Assembly (NCBI RefSeq): GCF_029961765.1
Contig: NZ_CP124681.1
Span: 3,348,001 to 3,412,000 of the forward strand
From: Nocardioides sp. QY071
GTDB taxonomy: Bacteria; Actinomycetota; Actinomycetes; Propionibacteriales; Nocardioidaceae
Reading direction: 5' to 3'
Length of the DNA: 64,000 nucleotides
Shown here: piece after piece, positions 53,090-61,476 of the stretch
How positions within the stretch are numbered: position 1 is the first letter of the stretch
Layout: the number at the start of each line of letters is the position of its first letter
Translations under genes and position numbers: made by a program
The notes under the pieces: model-generated
Database searches by the model: none
What the model was told of the DNA's origin: nothing
What the model saw: only the letters and a program-made list of their open reading frames with translations

Positions 53090-53553
53090 TGGACCTCAAC
53101 CGCGCCCTTCGCAGCCACGACCTGACGCCCGGCGACGTCGCCCACCGCTCGGGCGTCGCCATCTCCGCCCTGCACTACTACGAGCGCGAGGGGCTGATCA
53201 CCAGCATCCGCACGGCCGGCAACCAGCGCCGCTACCACCGCGACGTGTTGCGTCGGGTCGCGTTCATCCGGGTCTCGCAGGGCGTCGGGGTCTCCCTCGC
53301 CGAGATCCGCGACGCGCTCGCCACCCTGCCCGAGGGCCGCACGCCCACCAAGGCCGACTGGGCGCGACTCTCTCGCGCCTGGCGCAGCACGCTCGACGAG
53401 CGGATCGACCGACTCGAGCGGTTGCGCGACACCCTCGACGACTGCATCGGATGTGGCTGCCTGTCGCTCAAGTCGTGCTCGCTGGCCAACCCCGGCGACG
53501 TGCTGCAGGAGTACGGCGACGGGCCGGTGCGGCTGGTGGGACGCTCCCGGTAG
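53089..53553 (+). CDS. soxR: Redox-sensing activator SoxR
   Basis: 154 residues of the MerR family. [25 protein letters not shown], dimerization helix ([20 protein letters not shown]), and the [2Fe-2S] ligands C119, C122, C124 and C130 in [12 protein letters not shown], the same numbering as in E. coli SoxR. Oxidation by redox-active compounds turns it into an activator. In Actinobacteria it controls oxidoreductases and exporters rather than SoxS, matching the divergent qor-MFS pair. A TAAGGT -10-like hexamer (53075-53080) inside the operator implies a leaderless, autorepressed transcript. It converges on lysA with its stop adjacent to the lysA stop. Confidence 0.95.
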   Translation: MDLNRALRSHDLTPGDVAHRSGVAISALHYYEREGLITSIRTAGNQRRYHRDVLRRVAFIRVSQGVGVSLAEIRDALATLPEGRTPTKADWARLSRAWRSTLDERIDRLERLRDTLDDCIGCGCLSLKSCSLANPGDVLQEYGDGPVRLVGRSR

Positions 53554-54936
53554 TCAGCCGAGGTCGGTGGCGAGCAGGTCGTCGACCGTCTCCCGGCGCA
53601 CGACGACCCGGGCCCGGCCGTCCTTGACCGCGACCACCGGCGGGCGGAGGGCGTGGTTGTAGTTGGACGCCATCGAGCGGCCGTACGCACCCGTCGCGGG
53701 GACGGCGACCAGGTCGCCGGGGGCGATGTCGCCGGGCAGGAACTCGTCCTTGACCACGATGTCGCCGGACTCGCAGTGCTTGCCGACGACCCGCGCCAGG
53801 ACCGGCGTGGCGTCCGAGGCACGGGAGGCGAGCGTGCAGGAGTAGTCGGCGTCGTACAGCGCTGTGCGGATGTTGTCGCTCATTCCGCCGTCGACGGAGA
53901 CGTAGGTGCGCGTGGCGCCGCCGTCGAGGGCGACCTGCTTGACGGTGCCGACCGTGTAGACGGTGCACATGGCCGGGCCGACGATGGCGCGGCCGGGCTC
54001 GATCGACAGGTGCGGTACGGCGATGCCGAGCGCGGCGCACTCGCCCGTCACGATCTTCGTGATCTGCTCGGCCAGCACCGCGGGGTCGGCAGGGTCGTCC
54101 TGGGTCGTGTAGGCGATGCCGAAGCCGCCGCCGAGGTCGAGCTCGGGCATGACGAGGGCCAGCTCGGTGGCGATGCGGGCGTGTAGGGCGAGCACGCGGC
54201 GCGCGGCGACCTGCCAGCCGGAGGTGTCGAAGATCTGCGAGCCGATGTGGCTGTGCAGGCCGCGCAGCTCCAGCCCCTCGGAGGCCACGACCCGCGACGC
54301 CGCCTCGAACGCGTCGCCCGAGGAGATCGAGAAGCCGAACTTCTGGTCCTCGTGCGCGGTCGCGATGAACTCGTGGGTGTGGGCCTCGACGCCGGCGGTC
54401 ACCCGCACCATCACGCCCTGGCGTACGCCGAGCTGGCGGGCCACGTCGGCGACCCGCTCGATCTCGTGGAACGAGTCGACGATGATCCGGCCGACGCCCG
54501 CGTCGACCGCGCGTCGCAGCTCCATCGCCGTCTTGTTGTTGCCGTGGTAGCCGATCCGCGCGGGATCGGTGCCCGCGCGCAGCGCGACACTCAGCTCGCC
54601 GTCGCTGCACACGTCGAGGCACAGCCCCTCCTCCGCCACCCACCGGGCGACGGCGGTGCACAGGAACGCCTTGCCCGCGTAGTAGACGTCGTAGCCGGCG
54701 AAGCCGTCACGGAAGGCGCGCGCCCGCGAGCGGAAGTCGTCCTCGTCGAGGACGTAGGCGGGCGTGTTCACGTCGGCGACCAGGTCCGGGACCGGCAGGC
54801 CGCCGATCGCCAGCACGCCGCCCTCCTTGCGGGCCGACGAGGACCACAGCTCGGGGACCAGTGCGTTGACGTCGGCGGGCTCGCGCAGCCACACGGGCGA
54901 CGTACCGGCGTAGTCGCCGGGCGGGACGCGTCCCAT
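53554..54936 (-). CDS. lysA: Diaminopimelate decarboxylase
   Basis: 460 residues of the alanine-racemase-fold family. PLP lysine K89 in YYAGKAFLC; HSHIGSQIFD; GGGFGIAYT; EPGRAIVGPA; and the active-site Cys region GKHCESGD, then YNHALRPP. It makes lysine from meso-DAP, the final step of the pathway. Its ATG overlaps the argS stop (TGATG at 54934-54938). Confidence 0.97.
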   Translation of the reverse strand: MGRVPPGDYAGTSPVWLREPADVNALVPELWSSSARKEGGVLAIGGLPVPDLVADVNTPAYVLDEDDFRSRARAFRDGFAGYDVYYAGKAFLCTAVARWVAEEGLCLDVCSDGELSVALRAGTDPARIGYHGNNKTAMELRRAVDAGVGRIIVDSFHEIERVADVARQLGVRQGVMVRVTAGVEAHTHEFIATAHEDQKFGFSISSGDAFEAASRVVASEGLELRGLHSHIGSQIFDTSGWQVAARRVLALHARIATELALVMPELDLGGGFGIAYTTQDDPADPAVLAEQITKIVTGECAALGIAVPHLSIEPGRAIVGPAMCTVYTVGTVKQVALDGGATRTYVSVDGGMSDNIRTALYDADYSCTLASRASDATPVLARVVGKHCESGDIVVKDEFLPGDIAPGDLVAVPATGAYGRSMASNYNHALRPPVVAVKDGRARVVVRRETVDDLLATDLG

Positions 54937-56612
54937 CACATGCGCTCCGGCGCGGAGACGCCGAGCAGGTCGAGGCCGCCCGCGATCACGGTCTGCGTGG
55001 CGACCACGAGCACCAGGCGCGCGAGGTTGGCCGGGCCGACGGGCTCGTCGCCCTGCGGCAGCATCCGGCACTCCTTGGTGTCGTACCACTTGTTGAACAC
55101 CGACGCGGTGTCCTCCAGGTAGCGCGCGACCCGGTGCGGCTCGCGCAGCTCGGCGGCGCTGGCCACGACCCGCGGGTACTCCGCCAGCGCCCGCAGCAGC
55201 TCGCCGTCGCGCTCGTGGGCGAGCAGGCTCGGGTCGAACTCGGTCGCGAGGTCCGGCAGCGTCATGCCGAGGTCGGCGGCGTTGGCGAGCATCCGGCAGG
55301 TCCGTGCGTGGGCGTACTGCACGTAGTAGACCGGGTTGTCGTTGGACGCCTTGGTGATCTCGGCGACGTCGAGGGTCAGCGGCGAGTCGGCCGGGTAGCG
55401 CGCCAGCGAGTAGCGCAGCGCGTCGACGCCGATCTCGCTCGCGAGGTCGTCCAGGGTGATGATGTTGCCGGCCCGCTTCGAGAGCTTGAGCTCCTGGCCG
55501 TCCTTGAGGATCTTGACCAGCTGGCCGATCATCACGTCGAGCGTCTGGTCGGGGTCGTCGCCGACGCAGGCCGCCATCGCCCGCAACCGGCCGACGTACC
55601 CGTGGTGGTCGGCGCCGAGCAGGTAGATGCAGTGGTCGAACCCGCGCGCCCGCTTGTTGAGGTAGTAGGCAGTGTCGGAGGCGAAGTAGGTGAGCTCGCC
55701 GTCGGACTTGATGAGCACCCGGTCCTTGTCGTCGCCGAAGTCGGTCGTGCGCATCCACAGCGCGCCGTCCTGCTCGAAGACGTGGCCGAGCTCCTTGAGC
55801 CGCGCGAGCGTCTCGGGCACCGAGCCCGAGTCGTGGAGCGAGAGCTCGGAGAACCAGACGTCGAAGTGGGTGTTGAACCCGTCGAGCTGGTCCTGCTGCT
55901 CCTTGAGCTGGATCTCGTAGCCCTTGGCCCGTACGGCGGCGCGCCGCTCCTCGCCCTCCAGCTGGAAGATCCCGGGACTGGCCGCCTCCACCGCCTTGGC
56001 GAGGTCGTCGATGTACTCGCCGGCGTACCCGCCCTCGGGCTTGGGCTCGCCCAGCGCCGAGGCGATGATCGAGTCGGCGAAGTGGTTCATCTGCACGCCG
56101 CGGTCGTTGATGTAGAACTCCCGCGTCACGTCGGCGCCCGCCGCCGCGAGCACTCGCCCGATCGCGTCGCCGAGCACCGCCCACCGGGTGTGGCCCAGGT
56201 GCAGCGGGCCGGTCGGGTTGGCGGAGATGAACTCGACGTTGATCTTCTGGCCGGCGAGGACATCGCTGCGTCCGTACGACGCCCCGGCGGCCACGACCTC
56301 CGCCGCCACCTGTCCCTGGGCACCGGCCTCGACGGTGATGTTGAGGAAGCCCGGCCCGGCCAGCTCGACGTCCGCGATCCCGTCGGCCTCCTTGAGCCGC
56401 GCGGCCAGCAGCTCCCCCAGCGCCCGCGGGTTGGTCCCAGCCTTCTTGGCCAGCTGCAGCGCGACGTTGGTCGCGTAGTCCCCGTGCCCCTTCTGCCGCG
56501 GTCGCTCCACCGTCACCTCGCTGGGGACGCCGTCGGGCAGGGCGAGATCACCCTGGTCGACGAGCGTCGAGAGGGCGTCGACGATCGTGGTGGAGAGCTG
56601 CGCTGGAGTCAC
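54936..56612 (-). CDS. argS: Arginyl-tRNA synthetase
   Basis: 558 residues, class Ia. The N-terminal Add-1 domain has RPRQKGHGDYATNVAL. The HIGH-type motif is ANPTGPLHLGHTR, and the KMSKS counterpart is LKLSKRAGN. The C-terminal anticodon-binding helices include RVARYLEDTASVFNKWYD. GTG start at 56612. It is divergent from tRNA-Arg(CCG), one of its own substrates, encoded 95 bp away. It is coupled to lysA, the classic actinobacterial argS-lysA pair. Confidence 0.97.
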   Translation of the reverse strand: MTPAQLSTTIVDALSTLVDQGDLALPDGVPSEVTVERPRQKGHGDYATNVALQLAKKAGTNPRALGELLAARLKEADGIADVELAGPGFLNITVEAGAQGQVAAEVVAAGASYGRSDVLAGQKINVEFISANPTGPLHLGHTRWAVLGDAIGRVLAAAGADVTREFYINDRGVQMNHFADSIIASALGEPKPEGGYAGEYIDDLAKAVEAASPGIFQLEGEERRAAVRAKGYEIQLKEQQDQLDGFNTHFDVWFSELSLHDSGSVPETLARLKELGHVFEQDGALWMRTTDFGDDKDRVLIKSDGELTYFASDTAYYLNKRARGFDHCIYLLGADHHGYVGRLRAMAACVGDDPDQTLDVMIGQLVKILKDGQELKLSKRAGNIITLDDLASEIGVDALRYSLARYPADSPLTLDVAEITKASNDNPVYYVQYAHARTCRMLANAADLGMTLPDLATEFDPSLLAHERDGELLRALAEYPRVVASAAELREPHRVARYLEDTASVFNKWYDTKECRMLPQGDEPVGPANLARLVLVVATQTVIAGGLDLLGVSAPERM

Positions 56613-56706
56613 CGGCCCAGCGTATCGAGGGGCACCGGTTTCCTTTGCACGGATATCGCCCGGTAGGGTTCCTCATCGCGCCACGGACCTCACCGTCCGG
56701 GCGCAT

Positions 56707-56779
56707 GCCTCCGTAGCTCAGGGGATAGAGCACTGGTTTCCGGTACCAGGTGTCGCAGGTTCGAATCCTGCCGGAGGCG
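56707..56779 (+). tRNA. tRNA-Arg (anticodon CCG)
   Basis: Cloverleaf: acceptor GCCTCCG/CGGAGGC, D arm GCTC...GAGC, anticodon stem CTGGT/ACCAG with loop TTCCGGT (anticodon CCG, codon CGG), T arm GCAGG-TTCGAAT-CCTGC, discriminator G. The CCA end is not encoded (next bases CCC). The 3' acceptor strand contains GGAGG, which sits at ideal Shine-Dalgarno distance from the rnhA ATG at 56784. A -10-like TAGGGT lies at 56664-56669. Confidence 0.95.
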
Positions 56780-56783
56780 CCCC

Positions 56784-57245
56784 ATGGACACACCCTCGCG
56801 CGTCACGATCCACACCGACGGCGCGTGTCTCGGCAATCCCGGCCCCGGCGGCTGGGGTGCGCTGCTGCGCTACGGACAGCACGAGAAGGAGCTGTACGGC
56901 GGCGAGCCGGCGACCACCAACAACCGGATGGAGCTGATGGCGGCCATCCGCGCCCTGGAGTTCCTCAACCGGCCCTCGACCGTCGATCTCTACACCGACA
57001 GCAGCTACGTCCGCAACGGGATCCTGTCGTGGGTCGCGAAGTGGAAGGCCAACGGCTGGCGCACGTCGGCCAAGGCGCCGGTCAAGAACGACGACCTGTG
57101 GCGCCGCCTGGACCTCGCGGCGACCGCCCACGACATCGAGTGGCACTGGGTCAAGGGGCATGCCGGGGACCCCGGCAACGAGCGCGCGGACGCCCTCGCG
57201 GGCCGGGGCGCGCGCGAGGCCCGCGACGGCGTCGTACCCGCCTGA
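56784..57245 (+). CDS. rnhA: Ribonuclease HI
   Basis: 153 residues. The catalytic carboxylates D12 ([16 protein letters not shown]), E50 ([10 protein letters not shown]), D72 (YTDSSYV) and D136 (GNERADALA) are all present, along with the basic-protrusion region and [11 protein letters not shown]. It removes RNA from RNA:DNA hybrids. Its start is only 4 bp after the tRNA-Arg gene, and the tRNA acceptor strand supplies the only Shine-Dalgarno. Confidence 0.95.
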   Translation: MDTPSRVTIHTDGACLGNPGPGGWGALLRYGQHEKELYGGEPATTNNRMELMAAIRALEFLNRPSTVDLYTDSSYVRNGILSWVAKWKANGWRTSAKAPVKNDDLWRRLDLAATAHDIEWHWVKGHAGDPGNERADALAGRGAREARDGVVPA

Positions 57246-57275
57246 CCCCCGCCTGACCAGCGCAGGACGAGAACA

Positions 57276-57295
57276 CGTTCCACGAGCGGGGAACG
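57276..57295 (+). promoter_or_regulatory. Inverted repeat between rnhA and kgd
   Basis: CGTTCC (57276-57281) and GGAACG (57290-57295) with an 8-bp spacer lie in the 198-bp gap before kgd. It could be the rnhA terminator stem or an operator for kgd. A TAGCCT -10-like hexamer is at about 57369. Nothing else of note is seen in this gap. Confidence 0.35.
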
Positions 57296-57443
57296 ACGCC
57301 TCGGTGTCTGATGCGCAACACCTGGCGGCATTGGGTGACCACAGGGCGGTATTTGCTTCCCCGGGGGACTAGCCTTGGCGGTCGACAGCCACCCGCTATC
57401 GGCGGCGGGTGCGTCCAGCTCATCGGAAGAGGCGAAGCACGTC

Positions 57444-60400
57444 GTGACGCAGTCGTCAGACCAGTCCACCGGATCTCCCGTTCCTGAGGACTTCGGGGCC
57501 AACGAGTGGCTCGTGGAGGAGATGAAGGAACGGTTCGAGGCCGATCCGAGCAGCGTCGATCCCGCGTGGGCGACGTTCTTCAAGAACGGCAGCAGCAACG
57601 GTACGACGACCGCCGTCGCCGCTCCCGCTGCCGCGCCTGCCGCCCCGGCAGCACCGGCAGCACCGGCAGCACCGACCGCGCCGGCCACGCCCGCCGCCGC
57701 GGCCCCCGCAGCCCCGGCCGCCACCACCGCGCCGACCCCGAAGGCCACCCCTGCCCCGCAGGTGAGCCCCGCCTCCTCGACGACGCCGACGCCGCCGAAG
57801 GCCGACTCCCCCGCCCCGACCCCGAAGGACGCCCCGCGCCCGGCGCCGGTCACGGCCAGCGACGAGCCGACCCTGACGGTGCTGCGCGGCATCCCGGCCG
57901 CGACCGCCAAGAACATGGACATCTCGCTGTCCGTGCCGACGGCGACCTCGGTGCGCAACATCCCGGTCAAGCTGCTGTGGGACAACCGCATCGTCATCAA
58001 CAGCCACCTCAAGCGCGCCCGCGGCGGCAAGGTCTCCTTCACCCACCTCATCGGCTACGCGATCGTCAAGGCGATCAAGGCGCTGCCGGCGATGAACAAC
58101 ACCTACGACGAGATCGACGGCAAGCCGACCATGGTGACGCCGGCCCACATCAACCTGGGCCTGGCGATCGACCAGCAGAAGAAGGACGGCACCCGCCAGC
58201 TGGTCGCGCCCAGCATCAAGGCGTGCGAGTCGATGGACTTCGCGCAGTTCTGGACGGCGTACGAGGAGATCGTGCGCAAGGCCAAGGACAACAAGCTGAC
58301 CATGGAGGACTACTCCGGTACGACGGTCAGCCTCACCAACGTCGGCGGCCTCGGCACCAACAACTCGGTGCCGCGCCTGATGCAGGGCCAGGCCGCGATC
58401 ATCGGCGTCGGCTCGATGGACTACCCGCCGGAGTTCCAGGGTGCCTCCGAGGACACGATCGCCCGCAACGCGATCTCGCGGATCATGACGATGACCTCGA
58501 CCTACGACCACCGCGTCATCCAGGGCGCACAGTCGGGAGAGTTCCTCGGCCAGGTGCACAAGTACCTGCTCGGCCAGGACGGCTTCTACGACGAGATCTT
58601 CCGCGCGCTGCGGATCCCCTACGAGCCGATCCGCTGGAACGCCGACATCGCGACGTCCCACGACGACCAGATCGACAAGCAGGCCCGGATCCTCGAGCTG
58701 ATCCACGCCTACCGCGTGCGCGGCCACCTGATGGCCGACACCGACCCGCTGGAGTACAAGCAGCGCAGCCACCCGGACCTGCGCATCGAGTCGCACGGCC
58801 TGACCCTGTGGGACCTCGAGCGCGAGTTCCCGACCGGCTCGTTCGGTGGGCGCGACCGCCGCTTCATGAAGCTGCGCGACATCCTCGGCATCCTGCGTGA
58901 CTCCTACTGCCGCACCACCGGCATCGAGTACATGCACATCATGGATCCCGAGCAGCGTGCGTGGATCCAGGAGCGCGTCGAGCAGCCGCACAGCAAGCCG
59001 CCGCGCGAGGAGCAGCTGCGGATCCTGCTGAAGCTCAACCAGGCCGAGGCCTTCGAGACCTTCCTGCAGACCAAGTTCGTCGGCCAGAAGAGGTTCTCGC
59101 TCGAGGGCGGCGAGACCACCGTCCCCGTCGTCGACGAGATCGCGGAGGCGGCCGCGCAGGCCGGCCTGGTCGAGGTCGCGATCGGCATGGCCCACCGCGG
59201 CCGGCTCAACATGCTGGCCAACATCGTCGGCAAGTCCTACAACCAGATCTTCCGCGAGTTCGAGGGCAACATCGACCCGCGCACGGTCCAGGGCTCCGGC
59301 GACGTCAAGTACCACCTGGGCGCCGAGGGCACCTTCGTGGCCGGCACCGGCGAGACCATCGCCGTGTCGATCGCCGCCAACCCCTCGCACCTCGAGACCG
59401 TCGACCCGGTCCTCGAGGGCATCGCCCGCGCCAAGCAGGACGTGCTCGACCGCGGCGCCGAGTTCCCGGTGCTGCCGATGCTCATCCACGGCGACGCGGC
59501 CTTCGCCGGCCAGGGTGTCGTGGCTGAGACGCTCAACCTCTCGCAGCTGCGCGGCTACCGCACCGGCGGCACGATCCACGTGGTCATCAACAACCAGGTC
59601 GGGTTCACCACCTCGCCCGGCTCCTCGCGCTCGACGCTCTACTGCACCGACGTGGCCCGGATGGTGCAGGCGCCGATCTTCCACGTCAACGGCGACGACC
59701 CGGAGGCGTGCATCCGTGTCGCGCGGCTCGCGTTCGAGTACCGCCAGGCGTTCAACAGCGACGTCGTCATCGACCTCGTCTGCTACCGCCGCCGCGGTCA
59801 CAACGAGGGCGACGACCCGTCGTTCACCCAGCCGCTCATGTACGACCTCATCGAGCAGAAGCGCTCGGTCCGCAAGCTCTACACGGAGTCCCTCATCGGT
59901 CGTGGCGACATCACGATCGAGGAGGCCGAGCAGGTGCTGCGCGACTACCAGCAGCAGCTGGAGCGCGTGTTCACCGAGGTGCGCGAGGCCAGCGCCGCGC
60001 CGTCGGAGTGGACCACCGTGCCGGACTACCCGGACAAGTCGGTCGGCGAGACCCAGACCGCGGTGACGCCGGAGGTCCTCAAGCGGATCGCCGACGCCTA
60101 CGTCACCCCGCCCGACGGCTTCACCGTCCACCCGAAGGTGATGCCCCAGCTCCAGCGCCGCGCCGGCGCGATCGCCGACGGCCCGATCGACTGGGGCACC
60201 GGCGAGATGCTCGCGTTCGGCTCGCTGCTCATGGAGGGCCGTCCGGTCCGCCTGGCCGGCCAGGACTCGCGCCGCGGCACCTTCGTGCAGCGGTTCGCGA
60301 CGATGATCGACCGGGTCAACGCCGACGAGTGGACGCCGCTGGCAAACCTGACCGAGGACCAGGCGAAGTTCTTCGTCTACGACAGCCTGCTGTCGGAGTA

Positions 60401-61202
60401 CGCCGCGCTCGGCTTCGAGTACGGCTACTCGGTGGCCCGGCCCGACGCGCTGGTCCTGTGGGAGGCCCAGTTCGGCGACTTCGTCAACGGCGCCCAGTCG
60501 GTCATCGACGAGTACATCTCGGCCGGCAAGACCAAGTGGGGCCAGGACTCCGGCGTCGTGCTGCTGCTGCCGCACGGCTACGAGGGCCAGGGCGCGGACC
60601 ACTCCTCGGCCCGCATCGAGCGGTTCCTGACCCTGTGCGCCGAGGACTCCATGGTCGTCGCGCAGCCGTCCACGCCCGCGTCGTACTTCCACCTGCTGCG
60701 CCGGCACTCCCTCGGCGAGGAGCACAAGCCGCTCATCGTGTTCACGCCGAAGTCGATGCTGCGCCGCAAGGAGGCCGCCTCCATGCCGGCCGACTTCACC
60801 TCCGGCGAGTTCCGCCCGGTGATCGGCGACGCGAGCGCCGACCCGGCCAAGGTGAGGACCGTGCTGCTCGTCTCGGGCCGGCTGACCTGGGACCTGATGG
60901 TCGAGCGCCAGAAGGCCGAGCGCGACGACGTGGCGATCGTGCGCGTCGAGCAGCTCTACCCGTGGCCGACCGAGCAGCTGAAGGCCGAGCTCGACAAGTA
61001 CCCCAACGCCACCGTCAAGTGGGTCCAGGACGAGCCCTACAACCAGGGCCCGTGGCCGTCGTTCTACCTGAACGTCGTCCCGCAGCTGGGCCGGGCGATC
61101 CAGCCCGTCACCCGGGCCGCGTCCTCGACCACGGCGGTCGGCACGGCCAAGCGCCACCAGGAGGAGGCCAAGGTCCTCATCGGCGAGGCGTTCGGCGACT
61201 GA
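57444..61202 (+). CDS. kgd: Multifunctional 2-oxoglutarate metabolism enzyme (Kgd; E1o with fused succinyltransferase-like domain)
   Basis: 1252 residues from the GTG at 57444. Short N-terminal E1 segment [20 protein letters not shown]; an Ala/Pro-rich linker (~50-130); an E2-type acyltransferase domain with [14 protein letters not shown] (H356); then the thiamine-diphosphate E1 with [48 protein letters not shown] and [17 protein letters not shown]. This is the actinobacterial Kgd architecture, which serves 2-oxoglutarate dehydrogenase/decarboxylase and 2-hydroxy-3-oxoadipate synthase reactions. GarA-type FHA proteins usually inhibit it under kinase control; garA is not in this window. It overlaps the next start by one base (TGATG). 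Confidence 0.96.
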   Translation: MTQSSDQSTGSPVPEDFGANEWLVEEMKERFEADPSSVDPAWATFFKNGSSNGTTTAVAAPAAAPAAPAAPAAPAAPTAPATPAAAAPAAPAATTAPTPKATPAPQVSPASSTTPTPPKADSPAPTPKDAPRPAPVTASDEPTLTVLRGIPAATAKNMDISLSVPTATSVRNIPVKLLWDNRIVINSHLKRARGGKVSFTHLIGYAIVKAIKALPAMNNTYDEIDGKPTMVTPAHINLGLAIDQQKKDGTRQLVAPSIKACESMDFAQFWTAYEEIVRKAKDNKLTMEDYSGTTVSLTNVGGLGTNNSVPRLMQGQAAIIGVGSMDYPPEFQGASEDTIARNAISRIMTMTSTYDHRVIQGAQSGEFLGQVHKYLLGQDGFYDEIFRALRIPYEPIRWNADIATSHDDQIDKQARILELIHAYRVRGHLMADTDPLEYKQRSHPDLRIESHGLTLWDLEREFPTGSFGGRDRRFMKLRDILGILRDSYCRTTGIEYMHIMDPEQRAWIQERVEQPHSKPPREEQLRILLKLNQAEAFETFLQTKFVGQKRFSLEGGETTVPVVDEIAEAAAQAGLVEVAIGMAHRGRLNMLANIVGKSYNQIFREFEGNIDPRTVQGSGDVKYHLGAEGTFVAGTGETIAVSIAANPSHLETVDPVLEGIARAKQDVLDRGAEFPVLPMLIHGDAAFAGQGVVAETLNLSQLRGYRTGGTIHVVINNQVGFTTSPGSSRSTLYCTDVARMVQAPIFHVNGDDPEACIRVARLAFEYRQAFNSDVVIDLVCYRRRGHNEGDDPSFTQPLMYDLIEQKRSVRKLYTESLIGRGDITIEEAEQVLRDYQQQLERVFTEVREASAAPSEWTTVPDYPDKSVGETQTAVTPEVLKRIADAYVTPPDGFTVHPKVMPQLQRRAGAIADGPIDWGTGEMLAFGSLLMEGRPVRLAGQDSRRGTFVQRFATMIDRVNADEWTPLANLTEDQAKFFVYDSLLSEYAALGFEYGYSVARPDALVLWEAQFGDFVNGAQSVIDEYISAGKTKWGQDSGVVLLLPHGYEGQGADHSSARIERFLTLCAEDSMVVAQPSTPASYFHLLRRHSLGEEHKPLIVFTPKSMLRRKEAASMPADFTSGEFRPVIGDASADPAKVRTVLLVSGRLTWDLMVERQKAERDDVAIVRVEQLYPWPTEQLKAELDKYPNATVKWVQDEPYNQGPWPSFYLNVVPQLGRAIQPVTRAASSTTAVGTAKRHQEEAKVLIGEAFGD

Positions 61203-61378
61203 TGTACTTCACCGACCGCGGGATCGAGGAGCTCGAGCAGCGCCGGGGCGACGAGGAGGTCACCTTGGCCTGGCTCGGCGAGCGGCTGCAGGAGTTCGTC
61301 GACACCCATCCCGAGTTCGAGACGGCCGTCGAGCGGTTCGCCACCTGGCTGGCCCGGCTCGACGACCCCGAGGACTAG
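61202..61378 (+). CDS. Small conserved protein coupled to kgd (DUF6104-like)
   Basis: A 58-residue acidic helical protein: [53 protein letters not shown] recall very similar small ORFs directly after kgd in other Actinobacteria (DUF6104, from memory). Overlap of its ATG with the kgd stop implies coupled translation and a link with the enzyme, possibly as a small binding partner. Function unknown. Confidence 0.8.
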   Translation: MYFTDRGIEELEQRRGDEEVTLAWLGERLQEFVDTHPEFETAVERFATWLARLDDPED

Positions 61379-61407
61379 GCCGACCCGGCGCGAAGTAGCG
61401 CCAGGAT

Positions 61408-61450
61408 CGCGCCGACCCGGCAGAACTTTCTGCCGGGTCGGCGCGTTTTT
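61408..61450 (+). terminator. Intrinsic terminator of the kgd operon
   Basis: A perfect 17-bp GC-rich stem (61408-61424 with 61429-61445), a 4-base loop ACTT, and an immediate T5 run. It lies 30 bp after the small gene. It is the clearest Rho-independent terminator in the window. Related GCCGACCCGGC copies flank it. Confidence 0.92.
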
Positions 61451-61476
61451 CGGGCCAGCTTCTGCCGGGTCGCGGG

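Noticed and set aside
53554..56184. Extension of the lysA frame upstream into argS as an 876-residue protein
   Set aside because: The extra part is a shadow of argS. The lysA ATG at 54936 overlaps the argS stop in the usual coupled fashion.
57456..61157. A 1233-codon minus-strand frame opposite kgd
   Set aside because: It is the antisense shadow of a well-recognised enzyme; it shows no motifs of its own.
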